Below, piece after piece: positions 8,693-16,904 of a stretch of 64,000 bases of DNA. Position 1 is the stretch's first letter. Every line of letters starts with the position of its first letter. The notes beneath the pieces were generated by a model. It did not search any database. It saw only the letters and a program-made list of their open reading frames with translations, and was not told the DNA's origin. The DNA is from Longispora albida DSM 44784 (lineage in GTDB: Bacteria > Actinomycetota > Actinomycetes > Mycobacteriales > Micromonosporaceae): positions 124,001 to 188,000 of the forward strand of contig NZ_KB903825.1 in the NCBI RefSeq assembly GCF_000379825.1, in the 5' to 3' direction. Both the position numbers and the translations under genes were made by a program.

Positions 8693-10309
8693 ATGTCCGC
8701 GTCAGCCGCTCCAACCACCGTTTTGCCCGCAGCGGCCCAGCCCGCGACACCGGCTCTGCCGTCCGCGCCGACGGACGAGGAGCTGTACTGGTACTTCGGC
8801 CCGCAGCGCCGCTGGGTCCTGCTCGCCGTCTTCGCCTCCTACATATTCACCGCCGTGACGCTGTTCCTGTTCGCGCTCCGGCACCCGGCGCTGTGGATCT
8901 TCCTCGCGGTACTCGCCGTCAACGTCGCGGCGTGGTTGCTGTCCCTCGTGGACGGCCAGCGCCAGCGCCGGATCACCCGGCAGGCCCACGAGCTGCTGAT
9001 GCACTCCTGGCGGCCCGGCCGGTACCCGGGCGTCGACGTCTACCTGCCGACCTGCGGCGAGCCGCTCGACGTGCTGGCCAACGCCTACCGGCACGTGGCC
9101 AGGATGCGCTGGGACGGCCCGCTCGAGGTGCACGTGCTCGACGACGCGGCGCGCCCAGAGGTGGCGGAGCTGGCGGAGGCGCACGGCTTCCGGTACCACG
9201 TCCGGCCCGACCGGCCGCATCTCAAGAAGGCCGGGAACCTCAACAACGCCCTGACGCTGACCGGCGGCGAATACATCGCGATCTTCGATGCCGACTTCTG
9301 TCCCCGGCCCGATTTCCTCGCGCATCTCGCGCCTTATCTGTCCGACCCGGCCGTCGGGATCGTGCAGAGCCCGCAGTTCTTCGACACGAGTCGTGAGATG
9401 AACTGGATCCAGCGCTCGGCCGGCTCGGCGCAGGAATGGTTCTTCCGCTGGCTCCAGCCGTCCCGCGACGCCGACAATGCCGCGATCTGCTGCGGCAGCA
9501 ATGCGCTTTACCGGCGCTCGGCCATCGAGGAGATCGGCGGTTTCGCGAAGCTGGACCACAGCGAGGACATGTACACCGGGCTGGAATTACTCAAGCGCGG
9601 ATACCGCACCCAGTACATTCCGGTTCTGCTCGCCAAGGGCATCTCGCCGGACACCATGCCGGCCTTCATCAACCAGCAGTACCGCTGGGCGATGGGCAAC
9701 CTGCACCTGGTCCACGACCGGGACTTCCACCGGATGCGCGCGTCCTGGCGGCTGAAGGCCTCCTACTGGAGCGGCATCGCCGGGTACTCGGTCGGCGCCA
9801 TCAACGCCTTCGCCGCCCCGCTCCCGCCGCTGGTCATGCTGTTCGGCTACCCGGGCGACATCCGGCCATGGCACGCCCTGCCGATCCTCGCCCCGCTGTG
9901 GGTGTGGTTCGTGCTGCTCCCGGCCGTGTCCAAGTCGTACTGGCGGATCGAGGTGATCCGGGCCCACCTGGTCGTGAGCTTCGCCGGAGCCGCCGCGGCC
10001 TGGCACACGCTCCGCCGCCGCAGCGCGACCTGGGTCCCGACCGGTACCGGGAGCGGCCGGTCGGCGCTCGCCGTGAAGGTGAGCAGGCTGGCGATCGGCT
10101 GGCTGGGGCTGACCACGCTGGCCGGGTGGGCCGGGTTCGGCTACGCGGTCTGGCACTCGGGGCTGGGCTCGCACTGGGCCGTCGCCGGGTACCTGCTGCT
10201 GTCGTCCTACCTCACCCTGCCGCTCATCTGGGACCTGGCCCGCGGGCTGTGGACGACGCGCAAGAAGCGGGCCAGGAAGAACCGGCAGCTCGTGGCCGCC
10301 GGGGCGTAA
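8693..10309 (+). CDS. Cellulose-synthase-like membrane glycosyltransferase (GT2)
   Basis: This processive beta-glycosyltransferase probably extrudes a beta-glucan or related polymer. The 538-aa protein has two N-terminal membrane segments (about 40-90), a cytosolic GT2 domain with VLDDAARPE and FDADFCPRP (the UDP/metal Asps), SED (the catalytic-base TED position) and QQYRWAMGN (the QxxRW acceptor motif), then five or so membrane helices. There is no PilZ domain or BcsB partner. It opens an operon with an acyltransferase and a GH16 glucanase, which suggests an acylated, trimmed exopolysaccharide rather than plain cellulose. Confidence 0.9.
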   Translation: MSASAAPTTVLPAAAQPATPALPSAPTDEELYWYFGPQRRWVLLAVFASYIFTAVTLFLFALRHPALWIFLAVLAVNVAAWLLSLVDGQRQRRITRQAHELLMHSWRPGRYPGVDVYLPTCGEPLDVLANAYRHVARMRWDGPLEVHVLDDAARPEVAELAEAHGFRYHVRPDRPHLKKAGNLNNALTLTGGEYIAIFDADFCPRPDFLAHLAPYLSDPAVGIVQSPQFFDTSREMNWIQRSAGSAQEWFFRWLQPSRDADNAAICCGSNALYRRSAIEEIGGFAKLDHSEDMYTGLELLKRGYRTQYIPVLLAKGISPDTMPAFINQQYRWAMGNLHLVHDRDFHRMRASWRLKASYWSGIAGYSVGAINAFAAPLPPLVMLFGYPGDIRPWHALPILAPLWVWFVLLPAVSKSYWRIEVIRAHLVVSFAGAAAAWHTLRRRSATWVPTGTGSGRSALAVKVSRLAIGWLGLTTLAGWAGFGYAVWHSGLGSHWAVAGYLLLSSYLTLPLIWDLARGLWTTRKKRARKNRQLVAAGA

Positions 10310-10330
10310 CGAAAGATCTCTGGGGGAATC

Positions 10331-10444
10331 ATGAACACCACTCGCTACTCGTGGCCGGAAGGCCTCGCGGTGACCGCCGTCCTGGCCGTGCTGGGCCTGC
10401 TGGCCACCGGCTGGGTCGATCCGATGCTGCCGTGGGCACGCTGA
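10331..10444 (+). CDS. Small single-pass membrane peptide (37 aa)
   Basis: ATG at 10331 follows a GGGGGAA ribosome site 4 nt upstream. The peptide is one hydrophobic helix (LAVTAVLAVLGLLATGWV) flanked by a polar N-terminus and the ending DPMLPWAR. Its stop (TGA, 10442-10444) overlaps the GTG start of the acyltransferase in another frame, so it may couple translation of that gene or act as a membrane subunit of the synthase. No family is recognised. Confidence 0.65.
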   Translation: MNTTRYSWPEGLAVTAVLAVLGLLATGWVDPMLPWAR

Positions 10445-12411
10445 CCCTCGCCGCCCCGGTCGCCACGCCACCGGCGGCGAAGGAACCCTTCCGCACGGAC
10501 ATCGAGGGACTGCGCGCCATCGCTGTCCTGACCGTGCTGGGCTTCCACGCCGCGGTGCCGTACTTCGGGGGCGGTTACGTCGGCGTCGACGTCTTCTTCG
10601 CGATCTCCGGCTTCCTGATCACCGGCCTGCTGCTGGCCGAGCTGGCGAAGACGGGCCGGATCTCGCTCGCGGACTTCTACGCGCGCCGCGCCCGGCGCAT
10701 CCTGCCAGCCGCCGGCGTCGTCCTGCTGGTCACGGCCGCCGCGAGCTGGCTGCTCCTGCCGCCGCTGCGCCAGCGGGACATCGCCGGGGACGTGATCGCG
10801 GCGGCCGGGCAGGTCGCGAACTGGCGGTTCATCGCCGCGCAGACCGACTACCTGCACGCCGGCGATCCCAGCCCGCTGCTGCACTACTGGTCGCTGGCCG
10901 TCGAGGAGCAGTTCTACCTGCTGTGGGCCCCGCTGCTGCTGGTGGCCGCGCGGTTCCGCTTCCTCGTGCCGGCGATCGTGATCACCACGGCGGCCTCGTT
11001 CGCGCTGTCACTCCAGTGGACGGACACCAACGGGCCGCTGGCCTACCTGTCCTCGCCGACCCGCGCGTGGCAGTTCGGGCTGGGCGCGCTGGCCGCGATC
11101 GTGGCACACCGGGTAGCCCGGCTGCCGGTCTGGACGCGGGGCACGCTCGGCCTGGCAGGCCTGCTGGCCATCGCCGCCGCCACGGTCCTGTTCAGCAACA
11201 AGACCGCCTTCCCCGGCACTGCGGCCCTGCTGCCCACGCTGGGGGCGATCGCCGTGCTGCTGTCCAACGCCGGCCCTGCGCGGCTGCTGGCCTGGGGTCC
11301 GCTGCGGCTGATCGGGCGGTTGTCTTTTTCCTGGTACCTATGGCACTGGCCGGTCCTGGTCCTCGCGGAGGCCCGCTACGGCGCCCTCGGCTGGCCGGTG
11401 AAGGTGGCGCTGGTCGGGCTGGCCGGCCTGCTGGCCGCCGCGACGCTGTGGCTGGTCGAGCGGCCGATCCGGTTCTCGACGACCATCTCGGTACTCCCGA
11501 GGCGGGGCCTGGCGATCGGCGCGACAGCCGTGGCGCTGCCCGTGGCCGCCGGGCTCCTGATCGGCACCGCGAGCGTCCAGGCCATGCGGGACAGTCCCGC
11601 GCGGCTCCCGACGATCTCGGAGTTCCTGGCTGCGGCCAGCTCGGCGAACCCGCCGGGCGAAGGCCCCGTCCTGCCCGGCCCGGCGAGCGCCCGCACCGAC
11701 TACGGCCCGCTGCCCGGCGAGTGCCTGGTCGCCCCGGCCGCGACGGCGAGCCCGGCGTGCACCTTCGGTACCGGCAAGGAACGCATCGTCCTCGTCGGCG
11801 ACTCCCACGCTGCCCAGTGGTATCCGGCTGTCAGCCAGATCGCCTCGCGCCGCGGGTACACAGTGGAGGTTCTGACCAAGCAGGGCTGCCCGCTGCCCGC
11901 GCTGACGGTGACCAACCCGCAGCTCGGGCGGGAGTACAAGGAATGCGGGGTGTGGCGGCAGCACGCGCTGGAGCGGATCTCGGCCGGGCAGAAGCCGAAG
12001 CTGATCCTGGCCACCAGCCTGAACAGCTACACGGCCGACCAGCCGGCCCTGCTGGCCGCCTGGCAGGCGACGCTCACCCAGCTCGGGAGGAGCGGAGCGC
12101 CGGTCGCCTACCTGAAGGCCACTCCCCTGCCCGGCAAGGACGTGCCATCGTGCGTCTCCGGCGCGCTGAAGGACTGGAAAGCGTGCCAGTTCCCCCGGCA
12201 GACCGGGCTGCGCGCCGACCCGCTGGCCGGCCGGCAGCGGCCGGACCTCCAGGTGGTCGACGTGAACGACGTGCTGTGCCCGGGTAGCCAGTGCCCGGCC
12301 GTCATCGCCGGAGTGCTGCTCTACCGCGACGACACGCACCTGACGAACACCCTGACCACACTGCTCGCCCCGCGCGTCGAGCAGCTTCTCGCCGCGAAGG
12401 GACTGCTGTGA
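10432..12411 (+). CDS. Membrane O-acyltransferase with C-terminal SGNH domain (OafA/YrhL type)
   Basis: The protein (659 aa) has an acyltransferase-3 membrane domain starting RTDIEGLRAIAVL with the conserved His in GFHAA and the SGFLITGLLLAEL and YWSLAVEEQFYLLW motifs, followed after about residue 440 by an extracytoplasmic SGNH domain (LVGDSHAAQWYPAV; Asp/His pair near DDTHLT). Such two-domain proteins move acetyl groups across the membrane and place them on cell-surface sugars. Start is GTG at 10432, inside the small peptide gene; the first in-frame alternatives would cut into the conserved domain. It overlaps the GH16 gene by 4 nt. Confidence 0.9.
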   Translation: MGTLTLAAPVATPPAAKEPFRTDIEGLRAIAVLTVLGFHAAVPYFGGGYVGVDVFFAISGFLITGLLLAELAKTGRISLADFYARRARRILPAAGVVLLVTAAASWLLLPPLRQRDIAGDVIAAAGQVANWRFIAAQTDYLHAGDPSPLLHYWSLAVEEQFYLLWAPLLLVAARFRFLVPAIVITTAASFALSLQWTDTNGPLAYLSSPTRAWQFGLGALAAIVAHRVARLPVWTRGTLGLAGLLAIAAATVLFSNKTAFPGTAALLPTLGAIAVLLSNAGPARLLAWGPLRLIGRLSFSWYLWHWPVLVLAEARYGALGWPVKVALVGLAGLLAAATLWLVERPIRFSTTISVLPRRGLAIGATAVALPVAAGLLIGTASVQAMRDSPARLPTISEFLAAASSANPPGEGPVLPGPASARTDYGPLPGECLVAPAATASPACTFGTGKERIVLVGDSHAAQWYPAVSQIASRRGYTVEVLTKQGCPLPALTVTNPQLGREYKECGVWRQHALERISAGQKPKLILATSLNSYTADQPALLAAWQATLTQLGRSGAPVAYLKATPLPGKDVPSCVSGALKDWKACQFPRQTGLRADPLAGRQRPDLQVVDVNDVLCPGSQCPAVIAGVLLYRDDTHLTNTLTTLLAPRVEQLLAAKGLL

Positions 12412-13256
12412 GACGTGCCGTGCTGGTGCTGTGCCTGCTCCTGGCTTCCTGTTCCTCCCCTCCGGTCCAGAAGCAGGGCTGGCAGGAAGTGTTCCGGGAC
12501 GACTTCACCGGCACGGCACTGTCCGCGCAGAACTGGCTCTACGACCTCGGTACCTGCTATCCCGGCTGCCCGGCCCCGCAGTGGGGTACCGGGGAGATCG
12601 AGGAGATGACCGAGGCGGCAGTGCGGGTCTCCGGCGGGCACCTGTCGATCACACCGGCCCTGGCCGGCGGCAAGTGGACGTCGGGGCGGATCGAGACGCA
12701 GCAGCGGGCGTTCGCGGCCCCGCCTGGCGGTACGCTGCGCGCCGAGGCCTCGGTCCAGCTCCCGCAGGGTACGCCGGCGGAGCTGGCCGGGTACTGGCCG
12801 GCGTTCTGGCTGCTGGGCGGGAAGCTGCGCGACGGGTACACCGGGTGGCCGGGCGTGGGCGAGATCGACGTGCTGGAGCAGGTCAACGGGCGGCCGGCGG
12901 TGTTCGGGACCTTCCACTGCGGGACGTTCCCCGGCGGGCCGTGCAAGGAACCCGCCGGGCTCGGGTCGGGCGAGCGGGCGTGCGCGGCGTGCCTGACCGG
13001 CTTCCACACGTACGCGATCGAGCAGGACGCCGCCGAGATCCGCTGGTACGTGGACGGTGTACTCGGCCAGACCGTCAGGGCGGCCGATGTCGAGCCGGCC
13101 GCGTGGCGTCAGGCGACCCAGGGTTTCATGCTCATCCTGAACGTGGCGATGGGCGGCGGGCTCCCGGCCGCGTTCGGCGGTGGCGTCACGCCGGCGACCG
13201 TCCCTGGCCGTCCCATGCTCGTCGACTGGGTGGCCGTGTCGGTGAAGGGCCAGTAA
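12408..13256 (+). CDS. GH16 beta-glucanase lipoprotein
   Basis: The 282-aa protein begins with a lipoprotein signal (VLVLCLLLASC; lipobox LASC near residue 15), so it should sit on the outer face of the membrane. GEIDVLEQ is the GH16 catalytic signature with both Glu residues. GH16 enzymes cleave or transglycosylate beta-1,3 or beta-1,3/1,4 glucans. Its GTG start overlaps the acyltransferase stop (GTGA). Within this operon it probably trims or remodels the polymer made by the GT2 enzyme, which hints at a beta-1,3-containing glucan. Confidence 0.9.
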   Translation: MRRAVLVLCLLLASCSSPPVQKQGWQEVFRDDFTGTALSAQNWLYDLGTCYPGCPAPQWGTGEIEEMTEAAVRVSGGHLSITPALAGGKWTSGRIETQQRAFAAPPGGTLRAEASVQLPQGTPAELAGYWPAFWLLGGKLRDGYTGWPGVGEIDVLEQVNGRPAVFGTFHCGTFPGGPCKEPAGLGSGERACAACLTGFHTYAIEQDAAEIRWYVDGVLGQTVRAADVEPAAWRQATQGFMLILNVAMGGGLPAAFGGGVTPATVPGRPMLVDWVAVSVKGQ

Positions 13257-13293
13257 TGCCCCCGGGCACCCTCGGGGACACGCTCTCACTGTG

Positions 13294-13452
13294 TTACGGG
13301 CGGCAGGTGCCGTCCGGCTGCGCCTCCCACGGGCAGTCGTTCCACACGAAGTCACCGGGGCCGTCGGCGACGGCCGTGGTGGCGGCGGTACCGGTGGCGA
13401 GCATCGCGGCTGTCGCCAGCAAGGCGAGCACCGCTAGGAGCCGTCGGGTCAT
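13294..13452 (-). CDS. Small secreted peptide (52 aa)
   Basis: ATG at 13452 has GAGAGGACA upstream. The peptide has an Arg-Arg start, a hydrophobic Ala/Leu core and a cleavage region near AAVADGPGD, leaving about 20 mature residues with two Cys (NDCPWEAQPDGTCRP), which could form one disulfide. No family is recognised. It faces the GH16 gene convergently and lies head-to-tail after the TetR gene. Confidence 0.6.
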   Translation of the reverse strand: MTRRLLAVLALLATAAMLATGTAATTAVADGPGDFVWNDCPWEAQPDGTCRP

Positions 13453-13524
13453 CACACTGTCCTCTCTGGAGCTGGATAGGGTGCCGACAGTCAAGCTCTC
13501 CGATCGCCCAGGGTCAATGCCTGT

Positions 13525-14286
13525 TCAGCCGGCGGCGTCCTCGATGTAGACCTCGATGCCGTCGAGCACCCGGGCCAGGCCGAACTCGAAGGCGTGGCCG
13601 GCGTCGTACGCCGCCTGCATCGCCTCGCCGACGACCGTGCCGACCCGCTGCGCGAGCGGATACTCGTCGGCCTTGTACAGCCGCTCCAGGATCGGGGCGT
13701 GCGCGTTCCACCACTGCTCGTCGGTCATGCCGGTGCGCTGCGGAGCCTGGCTCTGCTCGACGGAGACCCGGGCCGCGCCGGCCGCGAAGCTGAGCACGAG
13801 GGTGAGGATCGCGTCCATGTCCATCTCGGACAGGCCGAGGCCGTCGACGGCGCCGAGCTCGTGGTCGTACTTGGCGAGCACGTTCGGGCCGAGGACCGGG
13901 CGGGACATCGAGATGTTCAGCAGCCACGGGTGCCGGTGGCACAGCTCCCAGTTGGCCCGGGCCACCCGGTCGAGGCGTTCCCGCCAGGTGCCCTCGTGGG
14001 GCCGGCGGTCCAGCTCGCCGAACGCCGCGTCCATCATCAGGTCGAGCAGCTCGCCCTTGCCCGGCACGTACCGGTAGAGGGTCATGGTGCCGACGCCGAG
14101 CGCGTCGGCGACCCGGCGCATGGACAGCGCCTGCCAGCCCTCCGCTCCGGCCACCTCGATGGCTGCGGCGACGATCCGCTCGACGGTCAGCGCTGGGCGC
14201 GGCCCCCGGCTGGGCGGGTTCTTCGTGCCCCACAGCAGCTCGAGGCTCTTTGCCGGGTCGCCGGTCCCGGTGTACTCGGTGGTCAT
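13525..14286 (-). CDS. TetR-family repressor (TetR/ActII type)
   Basis: The 253-aa protein has an N-terminal HTH (IVAAAIEVAGAEGW...RRVADALGVGTMTLYRYV, about 35-85) and a C-terminal domain like those of tetracycline/actinorhodin exporter repressors. It is divergent from a Drr-type ABC exporter, and the 79-bp gap contains a perfect 17-bp inverted repeat (14303-14347). It most likely represses the exporter and itself until a drug-like ligand binds. Confidence 0.88.
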   Translation of the reverse strand: MTTEYTGTGDPAKSLELLWGTKNPPSRGPRPALTVERIVAAAIEVAGAEGWQALSMRRVADALGVGTMTLYRYVPGKGELLDLMMDAAFGELDRRPHEGTWRERLDRVARANWELCHRHPWLLNISMSRPVLGPNVLAKYDHELGAVDGLGLSEMDMDAILTLVLSFAAGAARVSVEQSQAPQRTGMTDEQWWNAHAPILERLYKADEYPLAQRVGTVVGEAMQAAYDAGHAFEFGLARVLDGIEVYIEDAAG

Positions 14287-14302
14287 ATGCGGATCATCCT
14301 AA

Positions 14303-14347
14303 AACTGGGTACGCTGTACGCGGCAATCGAGTACAGCGTACCCAGTT
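14303..14347. promoter_or_regulatory. TetR operator between repressor and ABC exporter
   Basis: Arms AACTGGGTACGCTGTAC (14303-14319) and its exact complement (14331-14347) flank an 11-nt spacer. Each arm contains GTAC-N3-GTAC, so the site may hold two repressor dimers. It sits between the two divergent starts. Confidence 0.85.
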
Positions 14348-14365
14348 AAAGTGAGGGAGGCAGCC

Positions 14366-15343
14366 GTGCCCGCGATCCTGGCCGAAGGCCTGCGGAAGCG
14401 TTACGGCAGCAAGGAAGTGCTCAGCGGATTCGCGCTGAGCGTCAGGGAAGGCACCGTCTGCGGCCTGCTCGGCCCCAACGGTGCCGGGAAGACCACAGCG
14501 GTGCGGATCCTGTCCACCCTGCTCCGGCCGGACGGCGGCCGGGCGGAGGTGGCGGGCTTCGACGTGCGGACCCGGCAGGCGGACGTCCGGCGGCGGATCG
14601 GCCTGGTCGGCCAGAACGCGGCCGTGGACGAGGTGCTGAGCGGCTGGCAGAACCTGGTCATGTTCGGCAGGCTCCACCACCTCGGTACCCGGGCGGCGAA
14701 GGCCAGGGCCACCGAGCTGCTCGGCCGGTTCGGGCTGGACGAGACCGGGAAGAAACCCGTGAAGCAGTACTCCGGCGGCATGCGGCGCCGGCTAGACATC
14801 GCGGCCAGCCTGATCCTGGCCCCGCCGGTGCTGTTCCTCGACGAGCCGACCACCGGGCTCGACCCGCGCAGCCGCAACGAGGTGTGGAGCATGGTCCGCG
14901 AACTCGTGGCCGGCGGGACGACGGTGCTGCTCACGACGCAGTACCTCGACGAGGCCGACCAGCTCGCCGGCCAGATCTGCGTGCTCGACTCCGGCCGGGT
15001 GACCGCAGAGGGCAGCCCCGGCCAGCTCAAGTCGGAGATCGGCGGCGACCGGCTCGACGTGGTCGTGCACGACGCCGCCGACCTGGCACGCGCGGCCGGG
15101 GTCCTGGCCAGGTACTCGGAGAGCCCGCCGGAGACGGACGCCGACGAGCGCCGGGTCAGCGTGGCCGTCCGCGACCGGGTGACCGCCCTGACCAGGGTGG
15201 CCGGCGACCTGGCGGCCGAGGGCATCACCGCCGAGGACATCGGAGTCCGGCGGCCGACGCTGGATGAGGTCTTCCTGCACCTGACCGGCCATAAGGAAAA
15301 AGAAACCGATCTCACGGGACGGAAGAAGGAGGTCGTGGCGTGA
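14366..15343 (+). CDS. ABC exporter ATPase, daunorubicin-resistance (DrrA) type
   Basis: The 325-aa protein has Walker A GPNGAGKTT, signature YSGGMRRRLDIA, Walker B LFLDEPTTGLD and a C-terminal DrrA-like extension. I chose GTG at 14366, which has GGGAGG 8 nt upstream. It pairs with the permease that starts inside its stop codon (GTGA overlap) and should power export of a hydrophobic antibiotic or similar compound. Expression is probably controlled by the divergent TetR protein through the adjacent operator. Confidence 0.93.
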   Translation: MPAILAEGLRKRYGSKEVLSGFALSVREGTVCGLLGPNGAGKTTAVRILSTLLRPDGGRAEVAGFDVRTRQADVRRRIGLVGQNAAVDEVLSGWQNLVMFGRLHHLGTRAAKARATELLGRFGLDETGKKPVKQYSGGMRRRLDIAASLILAPPVLFLDEPTTGLDPRSRNEVWSMVRELVAGGTTVLLTTQYLDEADQLAGQICVLDSGRVTAEGSPGQLKSEIGGDRLDVVVHDAADLARAAGVLARYSESPPETDADERRVSVAVRDRVTALTRVAGDLAAEGITAEDIGVRRPTLDEVFLHLTGHKEKETDLTGRKKEVVA

Positions 15344-16122
15344 CGACGATGATCCGGGACTCGTGGACGATGACGCAGCGCGGGCTGGCGCACTGGGTGC
15401 GGATGCCCGGGCAGGTGATCGCCGGCATGGCCTTCATGATCATGCTGGTGGTGCTCTTCGGGTACCTGTTCGGCGGCGCGATGCGCGTGCCGGGCGGCGG
15501 GGACTACCTGGAGTTCCTGATGCCGGGCATGTTCGTGATGGCGGTGACCTTCGGGATCGCGGAGACGATGATCGCCGTGCAGGCCGACGCGGACAAGGGC
15601 ATCACCGACCGGTTCCGGTCGATGCCGATGTCGCAGGCAGCCGTGCTGGCCGGGCGGAACACCGCCGACATGTTCAACTCCGTCGCGAACCTGGCGATCC
15701 TGATCGCCACCGGCCTGGTCCTCGGCTGGCGGGTCCGGGGCAGCGCGCTGGAGGCCGCCGCGGCGATCGGGCTGCTGCTCCTGCTCCGGCTGGCGGTGCT
15801 CTGGATGGGGATCTACCTCGGGCTCCTGATCCGCAGCGCCGGGGCCGCGGCGGCCGTGCAGACCCTGCTCTTCCCGCTGACGATGGTGACCAGTACCTTC
15901 GCCGACCCGGCCAGCATGCCGGCCTGGCTGGGCGCGATCGCCGAGTGGAACCCGCTGTCGGCCACCGTGTACGCGATGCGTGACCTGTTCGGCAATCCCG
16001 GGGCCGGTGGCGGCTCCTGGGTCGCCGAGCACGCGCTGCTCCACGCGTTCGCCTGGCCGGTCGTCCTGCTGGCGATCTTCGTCCCGCTGTCCGTCCACCG
16101 GTACCGGAACCTGAGCCGGTAA
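15340..16122 (+). CDS. ABC-2 type exporter permease (DrrB type)
   Basis: The 260-aa protein has six predicted membrane helices and the ABC-2 motif region around FRSMPMSQAAVLAGR, the coupling-helix segment typical of DrrB. It starts with GTG overlapping the ATPase stop by 4 nt. With the ATPase it should form a drug or lipid exporter in the cell membrane. The next gene starts 24 nt downstream and may be cotranscribed. Confidence 0.92.
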   Translation: MTTMIRDSWTMTQRGLAHWVRMPGQVIAGMAFMIMLVVLFGYLFGGAMRVPGGGDYLEFLMPGMFVMAVTFGIAETMIAVQADADKGITDRFRSMPMSQAAVLAGRNTADMFNSVANLAILIATGLVLGWRVRGSALEAAAAIGLLLLLRLAVLWMGIYLGLLIRSAGAAAAVQTLLFPLTMVTSTFADPASMPAWLGAIAEWNPLSATVYAMRDLFGNPGAGGGSWVAEHALLHAFAWPVVLLAIFVPLSVHRYRNLSR

Positions 16123-16146
16123 CCCTCACTGGGGAGAATGGCTGGC

Positions 16147-16776
16147 ATGCGTGCCCGGCCGATCACCCCCGAAGCGCTGGCGGCTGAGGTCGCCGGGCGG
16201 ATCGCCACCCGGTTCCCCGCCCAGGGGTGGGCCCGGGTGGCGGTCGACGGGGCCGGCGCGGCCCGGCCCGGTGAGTTCGCCGACGCGCTGGCCGAGCCGC
16301 TGAGGCTGCTGGGCAGGCCGGCCCTGCGGGTCAGGGCCGGCGACTTCCTGCGGGCAGCCTCGCTGCGGTTCGAGCTGGGCCGGGAGGACCCCGAGTCGTA
16401 CTACACCGGCTGGCTCGACGCGGCAGGTCTGACCCGCGAGGTGCTGGCCCCGCTCTCCCCCGGCGGCACGGGCCGCGTCCTGCCCTCGCTCCGGGACGCG
16501 GCCACGGACCGGGCGAGCCGGGCGGCGTATGTGACTCTTCCGCCGGGCGGGGTCCTGATCCTCGACGGCCCGCTGCTCCTCGGGCAGGGGCTTCCGCTCG
16601 ACTACGCCGTGCACATCGCGCTCTCCCCCGGCGCGCTCGCCCGGCGTACGCCGCCTGAGGAGGCGTGGACGTTGCCGGCCATCGAGCAGTACGAGGACGA
16701 GGTGTCGCCGGGGTCCTTCGCCGACGTGGTGGTCCGGTGGGACGATCCGCGCCGCCCAGCCTTGGTCGAGGGGTAA
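16147..16776 (+). CDS. Uridine-kinase-like protein with degenerate P-loop
   Basis: The 209-aa protein resembles actinobacterial proteins labelled uridine kinase (VRAGDFLRAASLRFE, LILDGPLLL, DYAVHIALSP). However, the Walker A site that should read like GPSGAGKS is here VAVDGAGAARPGEFAD, without the Lys and Ser/Thr that bind ATP. Kinase activity is therefore doubtful. ATG at 16147 is 10 nt after GGGGAG; ATG at 16138 is too close to it. It may be cotranscribed with the exporter. Confidence 0.65.
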   Translation: MRARPITPEALAAEVAGRIATRFPAQGWARVAVDGAGAARPGEFADALAEPLRLLGRPALRVRAGDFLRAASLRFELGREDPESYYTGWLDAAGLTREVLAPLSPGGTGRVLPSLRDAATDRASRAAYVTLPPGGVLILDGPLLLGQGLPLDYAVHIALSPGALARRTPPEEAWTLPAIEQYEDEVSPGSFADVVVRWDDPRRPALVEG

Positions 16777-16805
16777 TTCGGTCGCGTTCCGTCGCGGGCG
16801 GCGGG

Positions 16806-16811
16806 TACGGT
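16806..16811 (+). promoter_or_regulatory. Candidate -10 box for the ABC-F leader
   Basis: TACGGT ends 6 nt before the leader-peptide ATG at 16818, so the leader peptide would be translated from a leaderless transcript. No clear -35 box was found. Confidence 0.45.
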
Positions 16812-16817
16812 CGGCTC

Positions 16818-16847
16818 ATGTCTTCCTTCTGGGTGTTCTACCTCTAA
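16818..16847 (+). CDS. Nine-residue leader peptide MSSFWVFYL
   Basis: A complete ATG-to-TAA reading frame of 9 codons lies 58 nt before the ABC-F gene. Short aromatic-rich leader peptides are common before ribosome-protection and erm resistance genes, where drug-stalled ribosomes switch on the downstream gene. Bases 16822-16829 (CTTCCTTC, codons 2-4) are an exact complement of the ABC-F ribosome site GAAGGAAG at 16892-16899, so stalling on the leader could free that site. The peptide itself probably has no other function. Confidence 0.7.
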   Translation: MSSFWVFYL

Positions 16848-16899
16848 TCCGCTCGCGCCTCGCGCCAGCCGGTACACCCATGTCTTTTTTCGAAGGAAG
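16822..16899 (+). promoter_or_regulatory. Translational attenuator of the ABC-F gene
   Basis: An 8-bp pairing of 16822-16829 with 16892-16899 would hide the ABC-F ribosome site. The intervening region holds further GC-rich self-complementary stretches and a second out-of-frame ATG at 16880. Confidence 0.5.
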
Positions 16900-16904
16900 C
16901 ACCC

